Assembly: GCF_900091505.1 (NCBI RefSeq)
Contig: NZ_LT607409.1
Coordinates: 124,001-188,000 of the forward strand
Direction: 5' to 3'
From: Micromonospora chokoriensis
Lineage (GTDB): Bacteria; Actinomycetota; Actinomycetes; Mycobacteriales; Micromonosporaceae
DNA: 64,000 nucleotides
The position numbers and the translations under genes are program-made. The notes below the pieces were generated by a model that did no database searches, was not told where the DNA came from, and saw only the letters and a program-made list of their open reading frames with translations. This document shows positions 50,655 to 58,396 of this stretch, piece by piece. Within the stretch, counting starts at the first letter, position 1, and each line of letters opens with the position of its first letter.

Positions 50655-51542
50655 ATGTCCCCTCGCCGCGCCATCGCCGTCGTAGCCGTCGCCGCGCTGG
50701 CGAGCCTGCTCGCCGTCAGCGTCGCCCATGCCGACGACGGCCCGGCGATCAGCACCCCCGGCAGCCCGACCGTGGTGGCCAACGAACCACACCAGCTCAC
50801 GCTCACCTGGACGCCGTCCGCCTGGGTCGACGGGCAGGGCACCGGGCAGCCCATCAACTACGAGGTGCAGGTGCCGCTGGGCCCCAACACGTACCGCTGG
50901 CTCGGCACCACGGAGGACACCACGATCACGCTGACCGACCTGTCGCCCGGCACGACGTACCGCATCGCGGTTGCCGCCCGCGCGCTCGGCGGCTACTCCG
51001 ACTCCTCGGCCGCCACCACCGTGCGCACGGTCAGCGGTCGCGCGACGGTCAGCTACCTCAATCTCGACTGGTCCCCGACGAACAACCAGATCCAGTACCT
51101 CCTGCGGGTCACCAACACGGGCACCGGGCCGCTCGACCTGAGCACTGTGCAGGTGCGCTACCACCTGCGGTTCGAGGGCGGCAACACCTCGCTGGTGCCG
51201 AACTGCGACTGGGCGGTGCTGGGCTGCGCCCGGATCCGGCAGACCGTGCAGTTCTTCGTCCCACCGGGTGGGCCGCCGTCGGCGATGTCGACGCCGGCCC
51301 CGCCGAATCCCCCGCCGGGCACTCCCGTCCCCGGCTGGGTGGAGCTGACCTTCACCGGTGGGACGCTCGCGCCGGGCCAGTCGACCGGGCCGATCCAGCT
51401 ACGGCACCACCGGCACAGCTGGAGCGCCATCGACGAGCGGGACGACCCGAGCTGGCTCGCCGCCACCGGTCAGTGGACCGAGAACGGGCGGATCACGCTG
51501 GACGTGGACGGGGTACGCGAGTTCGGCGACACGAACACCTGA
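50655..51542 (+). CDS. Secreted FnIII-CBM3 protein
   Basis: A 295-residue exported protein without a catalytic domain. Signal peptide to about residue 27 (AVSVAHA|DD). A fibronectin type III domain spans about 32-125 (HQLTLTWTPSAW, YEVQVPLG, TYRIAVAARALGGYSDSSAATTVRT). A family 3 carbohydrate-binding module follows (about 130-290: YLLRVTNTGTGPLDLSTVQVRYHL, CDWAVLGC, GWVELTFTGGTLAPGQSTGPIQLRHHRHSWSAIDERDDPSW). It should bind cellulose or chitin outside the cell and may act with the cellulase at 1.8 kb. Confidence 0.85.
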   Translation: MSPRRAIAVVAVAALASLLAVSVAHADDGPAISTPGSPTVVANEPHQLTLTWTPSAWVDGQGTGQPINYEVQVPLGPNTYRWLGTTEDTTITLTDLSPGTTYRIAVAARALGGYSDSSAATTVRTVSGRATVSYLNLDWSPTNNQIQYLLRVTNTGTGPLDLSTVQVRYHLRFEGGNTSLVPNCDWAVLGCARIRQTVQFFVPPGGPPSAMSTPAPPNPPPGTPVPGWVELTFTGGTLAPGQSTGPIQLRHHRHSWSAIDERDDPSWLAATGQWTENGRITLDVDGVREFGDTNT

Positions 51543-51584
51543 CCTCACCCTCGGACGGCGAGCGCCAGCCGAATCGGCGGGCGC

Positions 51585-51815
51585 TCAGGGGACCGTGTCG
51601 GAGTAGACCTCCACGTCGTAGAGCAGCTGCACGTCCCGGCGGCCGTTCGTGACGCCGACGAAGATCGGGTCACCGGTTGGGGTGTGGCCCCGACGCCACA
51701 CCTGTTCGCGCGCGGCCTCCCGCGACTCGTGATGGATCTTGCCCTGCTGATGCAGTTGGAGGACGCGACGGGAGGTGCTCCGGTCGCTGTCCAGGTGGAC
51801 TCGCAGCAGAGGCAT
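51585..51815 (-). CDS. Small protein of unknown function
   Basis: A 76-residue protein (starts PLLRVHLDSDRSTSRRVLQLHQQGKIHH, ends RRDVQLLYDVEVYSDTVP). GAGGAGAG six bases upstream of the ATG supports translation. It has no signal peptide or helix of membrane length. The pattern of charged helix then short strands suggests a small DNA- or protein-binding fold. It is divergent from the TetR gene and may be its target. Confidence 0.6.
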   Translation of the reverse strand: MPLLRVHLDSDRSTSRRVLQLHQQGKIHHESREAAREQVWRRGHTPTGDPIFVGVTNGRRDVQLLYDVEVYSDTVP

Positions 51816-51866
51816 GGGCCGCTCTCCTCACCAACCGCCAAGGCTAACTTTCCCTCGTTCCACTAC

Positions 51867-51904
51867 CTTACCGATGTTAAGTTGCCTGTCCACTGGTCTA
51901 GAGT
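51867..51904. promoter_or_regulatory. TetR-type operator and promoter
   Basis: CTTACCGATGTTAAG (51867-51881) is a 15-bp imperfect palindrome. It overlaps a TTAAGT hexamer (51877-51882), with TAGAGT (51899-51904) 16 bases on and the TetR ATG at 51913. It probably binds the adjacent TetR protein and controls both it and the divergent small gene. Confidence 0.65.
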
Positions 51905-51912
51905 TGGCTTCT

Positions 51913-52581
51913 ATGAGCTCACCGCCCATCTGGCTGCGCGCGGAGCCCTCGCGACCACGACGCAAACAGCCGCTCACCCTCGACCGCATCGTGGACACAG
52001 CAGTGACAGTGCTGGACGAGCAGAGCATCGAAGGTCTGACGATGCGCAGCCTCGCCCAACACCTCGACGTGACAGCGACGGCGTTGTACTGGCACGTGCG
52101 GACGAAGGACGACGTCCTGGACCTGGCCGTCGACCGGATCTTCGGCCACGTACCGATGCCGGACGTGAGCGACAACTGGCTGGAGGACATCCGCGTCCTC
52201 GTCCGAGGCTGGCGCGCCGCGATGCTGGGCCACCCCTGGGCACCGAGGCTGATCGGACGCCCGATGCTCGGACCCAACGTCCTGGCCCGTACCGAATTCC
52301 TGCAATCGGCGCTGGTGCGCGGCGGCTGCTCCGGGCTCCAACTGGCGCTGGCCACGCGAATGCTGGCCAACTACGTCATCGGCGCCGCGCTCACCGAAGC
52401 CACGTGGCACCAGACCGCGGACCCCGACGCGAGAGCCGCAGCCCGCGCCCACGTCGCCGCGAACGCCGACGCCTACCCGACTCTCCACGCCACGGGTCAC
52501 CTCGACCCCGCCCAATGGGACGACGACCTGCTGTTCGAGGAGGGCCTCAACGGCATTCTCCGAACCGCGACGGCGGGATGA
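51913..52581 (+). CDS. TetR-family regulator (TetR class, C-terminal type 1)
   Basis: A 222-residue repressor. The HTH lies at about residues 25-65 (LTLDRIVDTAVTVLDEQSIEGLTMRSLAQHLDVTATALYWHVRTKDDVLDLAVDRIF), with the TALYWHV recognition helix typical of tetracycline-repressor-like members. The C-terminal ligand domain covers 75-215. No transporter gene is adjacent, so the effector is unknown. Confidence 0.92.
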   Translation: MSSPPIWLRAEPSRPRRKQPLTLDRIVDTAVTVLDEQSIEGLTMRSLAQHLDVTATALYWHVRTKDDVLDLAVDRIFGHVPMPDVSDNWLEDIRVLVRGWRAAMLGHPWAPRLIGRPMLGPNVLARTEFLQSALVRGGCSGLQLALATRMLANYVIGAALTEATWHQTADPDARAAARAHVAANADAYPTLHATGHLDPAQWDDDLLFEEGLNGILRTATAG

Positions 52582-52643
52582 CGGTGCCGCTGGGTTGGCG
52601 TGGCGCGGATAGCAGGTGCCGTTTCGGCCGCGGGGAACAGCCG

Positions 52644-53717
52644 TCACCGAGCGAAGCTCCCGGCCACGTGGATGCGGGCGGCGGGGATGCCGAGCGCGAG
52701 CAACCGTGACCGCCCGGCGGCCAGCATCGTGGGCGGGCCGCACAGGTAGATCTCCTGGCCCGGCTCGTAATGGCGGAGGGCGATGGTCAGGGCGTCGCCC
52801 CGTTCGGCCGGCTCCGCGCAGGGGTCGGCGGAGAAGGCCGGCACGATGGTCAGCCAGTCGTGGGCGCATTGCAGCTTGTCGAGGGCGATCGCGTCGTACA
52901 GGTCGGTGAAGGTGCGCGCGCCGACGACCAGCGTCACCCGTCGACCGTCCGGGGCAGCGGTGACCTGTTCGACCAGGGCGCGCAGTGGGGCCAGGCCGGT
53001 GCCGCCGGCGACGAGCAGCAGATCGTCGGCACGCGCCGGGTCGAGGCGCAGACCAGCATCGCCGGGTGGGCCGAGCCAGAGCAGCTCGCCGGGGCGTACC
53101 CGATGGACCAGCTCATGGGAGACGGTGCCGCCGGGCACGGCGCGGACGTGCAACTCGACGGTGCCGTCCGCGCGTGGGGCGTTGGCCGGTGAGAGCCAGC
53201 GCCAGTGCCCGGGCCGGCGGGGTGTGCAGACCGGCACGGCCTGACCTGGCTGGAAGGGCAGTCGCCGCCAGGGACGTACCGTCAGGATGGCGATGTCGGG
53301 CGACGGCCGGTCGTGGCCGATCACCTGGACGTGCCACCAGGCCCGGCCGTCGCCGGCCCGGCCGGCGGCGCGGCGCACGGCGTCGGTGGCGCGGCGCACC
53401 GCAGGGTTGGCGACGACGGTGAGCTGTGGCGTCCACAGTGGGTGCGCGTGGCGGGCGACTGTCGCGAGCAGCGCGTCGCCGATGGTGGTGGCGTGCGGGA
53501 GCAGGTCGAAGTGACGGTACGCGCGGCCGAGCACCGTGAGCAGCGCCGCCTGATTGGCCGGGTCGTCACCGCCGACCGCGAGGCGGCCCAGCGCGGTGAA
53601 GAACAACAGCGCGTCCCGGCGCGGAAGCAGGCCCGGCCGGCGGTCTTCGAGTGTGCACCAGAAGTCGCCGGCAGCCAGGTAGTCGACCGAAGCCCAGGCG
53701 GCGGTCAGGGTGGGCAT
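52644..53717 (-). CDS. Globin-like/FAD-NAD(P) oxidoreductase (flavohaemoprotein-like)
   Basis: A 357-residue protein. The N-terminal 125 residues resemble a globin-like domain (LLPRRDALLFFTALGRLAVGGDDPANQAALLTVLGRAYRHFDLLPHATTIGDALLATVARH). The rest is a ferredoxin-reductase module: FAD site in RPWRRLPFQPGQAVPVC, NAD site LLLVAGGTGLAPLRALVEQV and the end IYLCGPPTMLAAGRSRLLALGI. Flavohaemoproteins detoxify nitric oxide, but the proximal haem histidine is not clear here. The ATG at 53717 gives the family length. Confidence 0.83.
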   Translation of the reverse strand: MPTLTAAWASVDYLAAGDFWCTLEDRRPGLLPRRDALLFFTALGRLAVGGDDPANQAALLTVLGRAYRHFDLLPHATTIGDALLATVARHAHPLWTPQLTVVANPAVRRATDAVRRAAGRAGDGRAWWHVQVIGHDRPSPDIAILTVRPWRRLPFQPGQAVPVCTPRRPGHWRWLSPANAPRADGTVELHVRAVPGGTVSHELVHRVRPGELLWLGPPGDAGLRLDPARADDLLLVAGGTGLAPLRALVEQVTAAPDGRRVTLVVGARTFTDLYDAIALDKLQCAHDWLTIVPAFSADPCAEPAERGDALTIALRHYEPGQEIYLCGPPTMLAAGRSRLLALGIPAARIHVAGSFAR

Positions 53718-53940
53718 GGCGGCTCCAAGATGTCGACGAGTCGAGTGGCGCCGGGGCGGGCGGGGACGAGGCTGCGCCGATGGGGGTCGGCGCAGCCCTG
53801 GGGACGCGAGCACCCGCCCCGGGCCATGCGTCGACCCTGGTGTTTGACCAGGCGATACGGCATGTCACGGTGATCGTTGGCGGCATGCGCAATGGGTATG
53901 CGCTCGACTGAGCCCCCGCCGAGTCGGGCAGACTGCGGGC

Positions 53941-54459
53941 ATGACGGAACGTCCGGTGCTGTATCTGGTCGTCTGCGCCGCGGGTCCGGCGGAACACATC
54001 CACGAGCTGGTCGACCTGCTGATCGCCGACGGGTGGCAGGTGTGCATGATCGTCAGCCCGACCGCCGCGCCGTGGCTCGACCGGCAGGCGTTGCAGGACA
54101 AAACCGGTTATCTGGTACGCGTCGAGTGGCGCATGCCCGGCGACCCCGAGCCCCACCCGCCGGCCGATGTGGTGGTGGCCGCGCCCGTCACGTTCAACAC
54201 GGTGACGAAGTGGGCGCTGGGCATCAACGACACGCTGGCGCTCGGCGTCCTCAACGAGTCACTGGGGGCGGGATTGCCGATCATCGCGTTCCCGCACACC
54301 AAGGACGAGTTGGCGGCGCATCCGGCTTATGCGGGTCACCTGGCGGTGCTGCGCGCTGCCGGAGTGGTCGTGGCGGACGGGAAGCCGCTGAGCCCGATGA
54401 ACGGGCCGGAGCGATGGGACGTGGTCATCGAGGCGCTGCGCTCGACTCGATCGTCTTAA
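53941..54459 (+). CDS. Flavoprotein (PPC-decarboxylase-like fold)
   Basis: A 172-residue protein of the flavoprotein family that includes phosphopantothenoylcysteine decarboxylase and EpiD. It opens VLYLVVCAAGPAEHIHELVDLL, has the PTAAPWLD segment and the FMN-site block PPADVVVAAPVTFNTVTKWALGINDTLALGVL. The LPIIAFPHTKDELAAHPAY region follows. The reaction is unknown. Its last 35 bases overlap the convergent phosphotransferase gene. Confidence 0.88.
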   Translation: MTERPVLYLVVCAAGPAEHIHELVDLLIADGWQVCMIVSPTAAPWLDRQALQDKTGYLVRVEWRMPGDPEPHPPADVVVAAPVTFNTVTKWALGINDTLALGVLNESLGAGLPIIAFPHTKDELAAHPAYAGHLAVLRAAGVVVADGKPLSPMNGPERWDVVIEALRSTRSS

Positions 54460-55312
54460 CGCCTGAGTCTCTCGACGTTGCCAGGCCGCCGACACGCTTC
54501 GGGCGTCCTCGGTAGGCGGCCCACCGTTGAGCTGCGGCGCGAAGTGGACCGTGATGGGGCGCAGGCGCGGCGAGCTGTTTGCGTTGCCAAAGCCGCACCA
54601 GAGCATCCGCAAACCCGGTCACGGCATGCTCGGGTGCCGAGGCGTAAGCGGGGATCTGTACCGCCCAAGCCTCGGCGGCGGACGGCGTGTGGCCAGCGCG
54701 AACAAGTCGGAGCAGCAGGAACGCGGTGTCGATCCAGGCGGCACCCCGAGCAGGGCTGGACCAGTCGACCAAACGGATCCTCACCGTCGATCCTGCTCCC
54801 TGCTCAGGGACCAGAAAGTTCCGGGGCGTCATGTCGGTGTGCAGGAGAGTGTCACCGTCGACCAACTCAGGGGCGATGAGGGAATGCCACCGATCAGCGA
54901 AAGGGTGCACGGCCAGCGGCGGGCACGGCGTGAGTTGCCCGCTCAGCTCGGAGAGCAGTGCCGCCAGCAACGGCAGATCGGGTGATCCGGGCGCCAGATC
55001 GGGGTGCCGGCCCGCGACATGCTCGAAGCCCAAGAGCAGCCATCCGTCGCGCTCAACGGTCCAAAGCAGCCGGGGAGCCACCTCTGGCAGCCACGGGTTG
55101 ACGCGAGCCTCATTGCGATAGAGCCATGCGGAAGGGCTGTCCGCGTTTCCGCCCTTGCAGAAGACTCGACCGGCGGCCGTGTCGAGGGTGACTGCCACGT
55201 CGCAGGAGGCCCCGGTGGGGATCGTCGCGACCGAATTGACCTTGCCGGTGTGCCGCTCGATCTCTGTCCGTACCGACTCGGGCAGCTCGTGCCAGTGGCG
55301 ACGGCGTGACAT
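54425..55312 (-). CDS. Aminoglycoside-phosphotransferase-fold protein
   Basis: A 295-residue kinase-fold protein. It shows ASCDVAVTLDTAAGRVFCKGG (ATP-binding lysine region), LLHTDMTPRNFLVPEQG (catalytic-loop HxDxxxxN, here HTDMTPRN) and IRLVDWSSPARGAAWIDTAFLLLRL (metal-binding Asp). The substrate cannot be told; many such actinobacterial genes act on small molecules rather than drugs. The GTG or ATG at 55312 starts SRRRHWHELPESVR. Confidence 0.85.
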   Translation of the reverse strand: MSRRRHWHELPESVRTEIERHTGKVNSVATIPTGASCDVAVTLDTAAGRVFCKGGNADSPSAWLYRNEARVNPWLPEVAPRLLWTVERDGWLLLGFEHVAGRHPDLAPGSPDLPLLAALLSELSGQLTPCPPLAVHPFADRWHSLIAPELVDGDTLLHTDMTPRNFLVPEQGAGSTVRIRLVDWSSPARGAAWIDTAFLLLRLVRAGHTPSAAEAWAVQIPAYASAPEHAVTGFADALVRLWQRKQLAAPAPHHGPLRAAAQRWAAYRGRPKRVGGLATSRDSGVKTIESSAAPR

Positions 55313-55378
55313 GCGGCGGCCCCTAGGAACGACGAGCGGTCCCAGGCAGTCTATGTCCGGGACCGCTGGTCAGCCGCT

Positions 55379-55837
55379 CTATCCGGTCGGGCTGTCGGTG
55401 CACCCGGCATGGCACTGGGTGCACTCGGCCGCGCCCTCACCCGCCCAGAGCGAGGCGTCGACAACGAAACCGGCCCCTCGGATCGCATTGACCGTCCGCG
55501 AGATCGGAGCGCCGATTGGCTGCGGGATGTCGTCGTCGGGTGTGGGCTCAGGCTCGTGGTGGATGAAGCGGCCAGCGACGCGGTGGCAGAACTCGGCGTA
55601 GTCGTGGGTGTGCAGGATGAACGTGTGCCAGCCAATGTCGACCAGGGCGCTTGGACCGATCGGCGCGGCCGTGACGGCACAAGCGGCGAGGAAGGCGAGC
55701 GCCTGGTCCAGGATCCGGGGCGGCAGGTCGGCATCCAGCTCGGGGTGATCGTGGGCGATGCGGGCGGACAGCCGGGCGAAGAGTTCGTCGGAGACGAGTG
55801 CTTTGCCCGTACGTGGTGGGGATATGGCCAGCAGCAT
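55379..55837 (-). CDS. Glycine-rich-domain-like protein with Cys/His tail
   Basis: A 152-residue protein. The block ALVDIGWHTFILHTHDYAEFCHRVAGRFIHHEPEP matches small bacterial proteins related to the plant glycine-rich-domain (GRDP/DUF1399) family. The C-terminus has CTQCHAGC, which could bind metal. AAGGAG four bases upstream supports the ATG. It diverges from the TPR-XRE regulator, and the trio with the regulator and phosphotransferase recurs in actinobacteria by my recollection. Function unknown. Confidence 0.75.
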   Translation of the reverse strand: MLLAISPPRTGKALVSDELFARLSARIAHDHPELDADLPPRILDQALAFLAACAVTAAPIGPSALVDIGWHTFILHTHDYAEFCHRVAGRFIHHEPEPTPDDDIPQPIGAPISRTVNAIRGAGFVVDASLWAGEGAAECTQCHAGCTDSPTG

Positions 55838-55994
55838 GGTGCTCCTTCCGATGGGGTTTTACCGACCGTGCGGCCCAGCAGCCCGGCGACGTATGACAGT
55901 GCGGGCATCAGCGATATGCGCGCTGCGTATACCACTCCCCCACCCAACGGGTTCAATGGATAGGCTCGATGAAGCTGGATGGACGGAGCCGCGG

Positions 55995-57446
55995 GTGACC
56001 CACTCGAACTGCCCCCGATGCGGCGGACGGCTGGCCCGGGACAACGACAGCGGACGGTGCACGCCATGCCAGGCCGCCGAACGGGACCGGTTGAGCGCGC
56101 CGCCGGTGGTGCCGGCGAGTTTCTGGGACCACGAACCTGTGCGACGGGCCCTCGCCGAAAGACATCTGGGGCGCGTGATCAGGGCCTACCGCTGCCATCC
56201 GTACCACGGGCGGGTCGCGTTGCCGCAGACCGTCGTGGCGGGGTGGCTGGGAATAACGCAGGCGCAGCTGAGTCGGGTGGAGAACGGGCCAGCGCTCGTG
56301 CACCTGGACCGACTGACGCACTGGGCCATGCTGCTCGCCATACCCGCTGCGTGTCTCTGGTTCGCCCTTCCCGGGCAGCCTCACCAACCGGTCCGGACAG
56401 CCACCCCCTCAACTGGTCGCGAGGACGCTGGGCCGGACCAAAGCCGACGGGCGTTGTTGGCCGGAATCGCTGCTGTTGCTGCTGGGGCGGGCCTACTTGG
56501 TGGTAACGAACTCGTCCAGCCCCGGCGAATCGGCACGTCGGACATCGCACGGCTGAACGCAGTGCTGGAGCTGTACCGGTCGGTGGACCGAGAATCTGGC
56601 GGCGGTCTCCTGTACGGGGAGGTGGCCCGGTTCGCTGAGTCGGTGTACCGGATGCTTGATTGGGGGCACCCAGCAAGGCTCACACCGCCGCTCATCGCAG
56701 CGGTGGCAACAGCTCGACAACTGGCGGGCTGGACAGCCCTTGATGCGGGAAGGCACGACGACGCGCAGCGGCACTTCGTCGCCGGGGAACGAGCCGCGCT
56801 GGCTGCTGACAACGCGCCGCTGGTCGCGTTGATGAGGTACGCGCAGGCCAAGCAGCTCCAACATCTCAGACACAACCGCGATGCACTCGCGACGCTGCAA
56901 CTTACGCACGCGCAGCTCGGTTCACACTCGACGCCGGCGGCCAAAGCCCTCCTCTGGGGGGCGGAGGCAGCCTCACTCGCGGCGCTCGGCGACCACCAGA
57001 CTGCGGTGAAGACCCTCGGCGAAGCGAGCGACCAGTTCGAGCGCATCGACAAGGAGCGCGAACCGGACGGTATGGGCTTCTACGACCGCGGTGAGTTGTT
57101 CGCTCAGTACGGGCGGGTGTACCGGGACATGGCGCGGCAAGACCGTAAGCACGCGTCCGAGGCGGTGCGTTGGGGCAGAGATGCCATTGCGGCGTTCGGG
57201 GCGGCGAACGTGCGCAGCACCGTACTCAACGGGGTCGGGCTGTGCAGCGCCCTGTTCTTGGCCGATGAACCCGAGCAGGCGCTCGCCGTCGGAGGCCGTG
57301 TGCTTGAGCAGGTACAGGCAATGAGTTCCAGGCGGGTTATTGATCGGGTTGTCAATCTGCGTCGCGACCTCGTTCGGCACCGAGAGTTACCAGAGGTCGC
57401 TGCGTTCGAAGCAACCCTGAACGCTCAGGCTTCGACAGCCGCATGA
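55995..57446 (+). CDS. XRE regulator with TPR region
   Basis: A 483-residue cytoplasmic protein. A zinc-ribbon-like start (NCPRCGGRLARDNDSGRCTPCQ, four cysteines) precedes an XRE HTH (about 50-115: LGRVIRAYR, LPQTVVAGWLGITQAQLSRVENGP). A hydrophobic helix with RRALLAGIAAVAAGAGLLGG follows, then TPR-like repeats to the end. Such regulators often read peptide or metabolite signals. GGAG six bases before GTG favours this start; an ATG 13 codons upstream is possible. It overlaps the next gene by ATGA. Confidence 0.85.
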   Translation: MTHSNCPRCGGRLARDNDSGRCTPCQAAERDRLSAPPVVPASFWDHEPVRRALAERHLGRVIRAYRCHPYHGRVALPQTVVAGWLGITQAQLSRVENGPALVHLDRLTHWAMLLAIPAACLWFALPGQPHQPVRTATPSTGREDAGPDQSRRALLAGIAAVAAGAGLLGGNELVQPRRIGTSDIARLNAVLELYRSVDRESGGGLLYGEVARFAESVYRMLDWGHPARLTPPLIAAVATARQLAGWTALDAGRHDDAQRHFVAGERAALAADNAPLVALMRYAQAKQLQHLRHNRDALATLQLTHAQLGSHSTPAAKALLWGAEAASLAALGDHQTAVKTLGEASDQFERIDKEREPDGMGFYDRGELFAQYGRVYRDMARQDRKHASEAVRWGRDAIAAFGAANVRSTVLNGVGLCSALFLADEPEQALAVGGRVLEQVQAMSSRRVIDRVVNLRRDLVRHRELPEVAAFEATLNAQASTAA

Positions 57447-58384
57447 GTGCCCGGTTCTCCGAGGAGACGATGACGGCAGCGATGCGGGAAATCGCTGCCA
57501 TCCTGGACGTCTCCCCGGAGGGCGGCCGGCTGCTCCAGCTGACAAACAACGCGGTCTACGCATTGCCCCGGGCTGGAATCGTCATCCGGATCGCACGGAC
57601 TCATCAGCTCCGGGACCGGGTGACCAAGGTCGTTCAGCTTGGGCGCTGGTTCGCCGAAGTCGACGCACCAACGATTCGACTAGCACCCGAAGTCGAACAA
57701 CCAGTCAACTTCGGCGGTCTGGCTGCATCAGTCTGGCAATTCGTCCCACCTCATCCACCCGCCATGAATGTCGAGGACCTCGCCACAGCGCTCCGAGCGT
57801 TCCATGCCATCGGCGTGCCCACCTTTCCGTTGCCTGCGTGGGACCCTATTGGGGATGCTCGGCGACGGTTGACTGACGCCGACGGGCTCAGCAAGCCGGA
57901 CAGGAACTTCTTGATCGGCTGGTGCGACCGCCTGGAACTAGAGGTAACAGCCCTCAACGGCCGTCGACCGCAGACGCTCATCCATGGAGACGCTCACATC
58001 GGAAATCTTCTTCGAGAACCGTTAGGCCGAGCATTAATGTGCGACTTCGACGCCACATGCGTCGGGCCGTGGCAGGTTGATCTAGCAGCCGCTGCGGTCG
58101 GTGAGGCGAGGTTCGGGCCGCCAACGGGAGGCCGATCCTTGGCCGCCACTTACGGCTACGATGTCACCTCCGACTCGTCATGGCCTGTCCTGCGAGAGGC
58201 TCGCGAGTTAAAAATGATCGCAGCCGCCGCGCCCTTTTTAGTTACATCGCAAGCCGTTGCAGAGGAGTTCGCAAACCGCCTTCGTTCGGTGCGTGAGGGT
58301 GATCAAGAAGCCCACTGGAAACCCTTTGCTGCTCTCAGCGTTCCTCAAAGGCAATACCGAACGCATCCTTGGACGACCCACTAA
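57443..58384 (+). CDS. Aminoglycoside-phosphotransferase-family protein
   Basis: A 313-residue kinase-fold protein. ATP-binding region YALPRAGIVIRIARTHQLRDRV, catalytic loop TLIHGDAHIGNLLRE (HGDxxxxN) and metal Asp in LMCDFDATCVGPWQVDLAAAAVG. The substrate is unknown. It is translationally coupled to the TPR-XRE regulator. GC content falls towards its 3' end, where it meets the low-GC AIPR gene. Confidence 0.88.
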   Translation: MSARFSEETMTAAMREIAAILDVSPEGGRLLQLTNNAVYALPRAGIVIRIARTHQLRDRVTKVVQLGRWFAEVDAPTIRLAPEVEQPVNFGGLAASVWQFVPPHPPAMNVEDLATALRAFHAIGVPTFPLPAWDPIGDARRRLTDADGLSKPDRNFLIGWCDRLELEVTALNGRRPQTLIHGDAHIGNLLREPLGRALMCDFDATCVGPWQVDLAAAAVGEARFGPPTGGRSLAATYGYDVTSDSSWPVLREARELKMIAAAAPFLVTSQAVAEEFANRLRSVREGDQEAHWKPFAALSVPQRQYRTHPWTTH

Positions 58385-58396
58385 CCCATGCGTTAT

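Noticed and set aside
53566..54156. Minus-strand ORF of 196 residues across the flavoprotein start
   Set aside because: Its end overlaps the reductase N-terminus in another frame and the flavoprotein on the other strand has clear family motifs.
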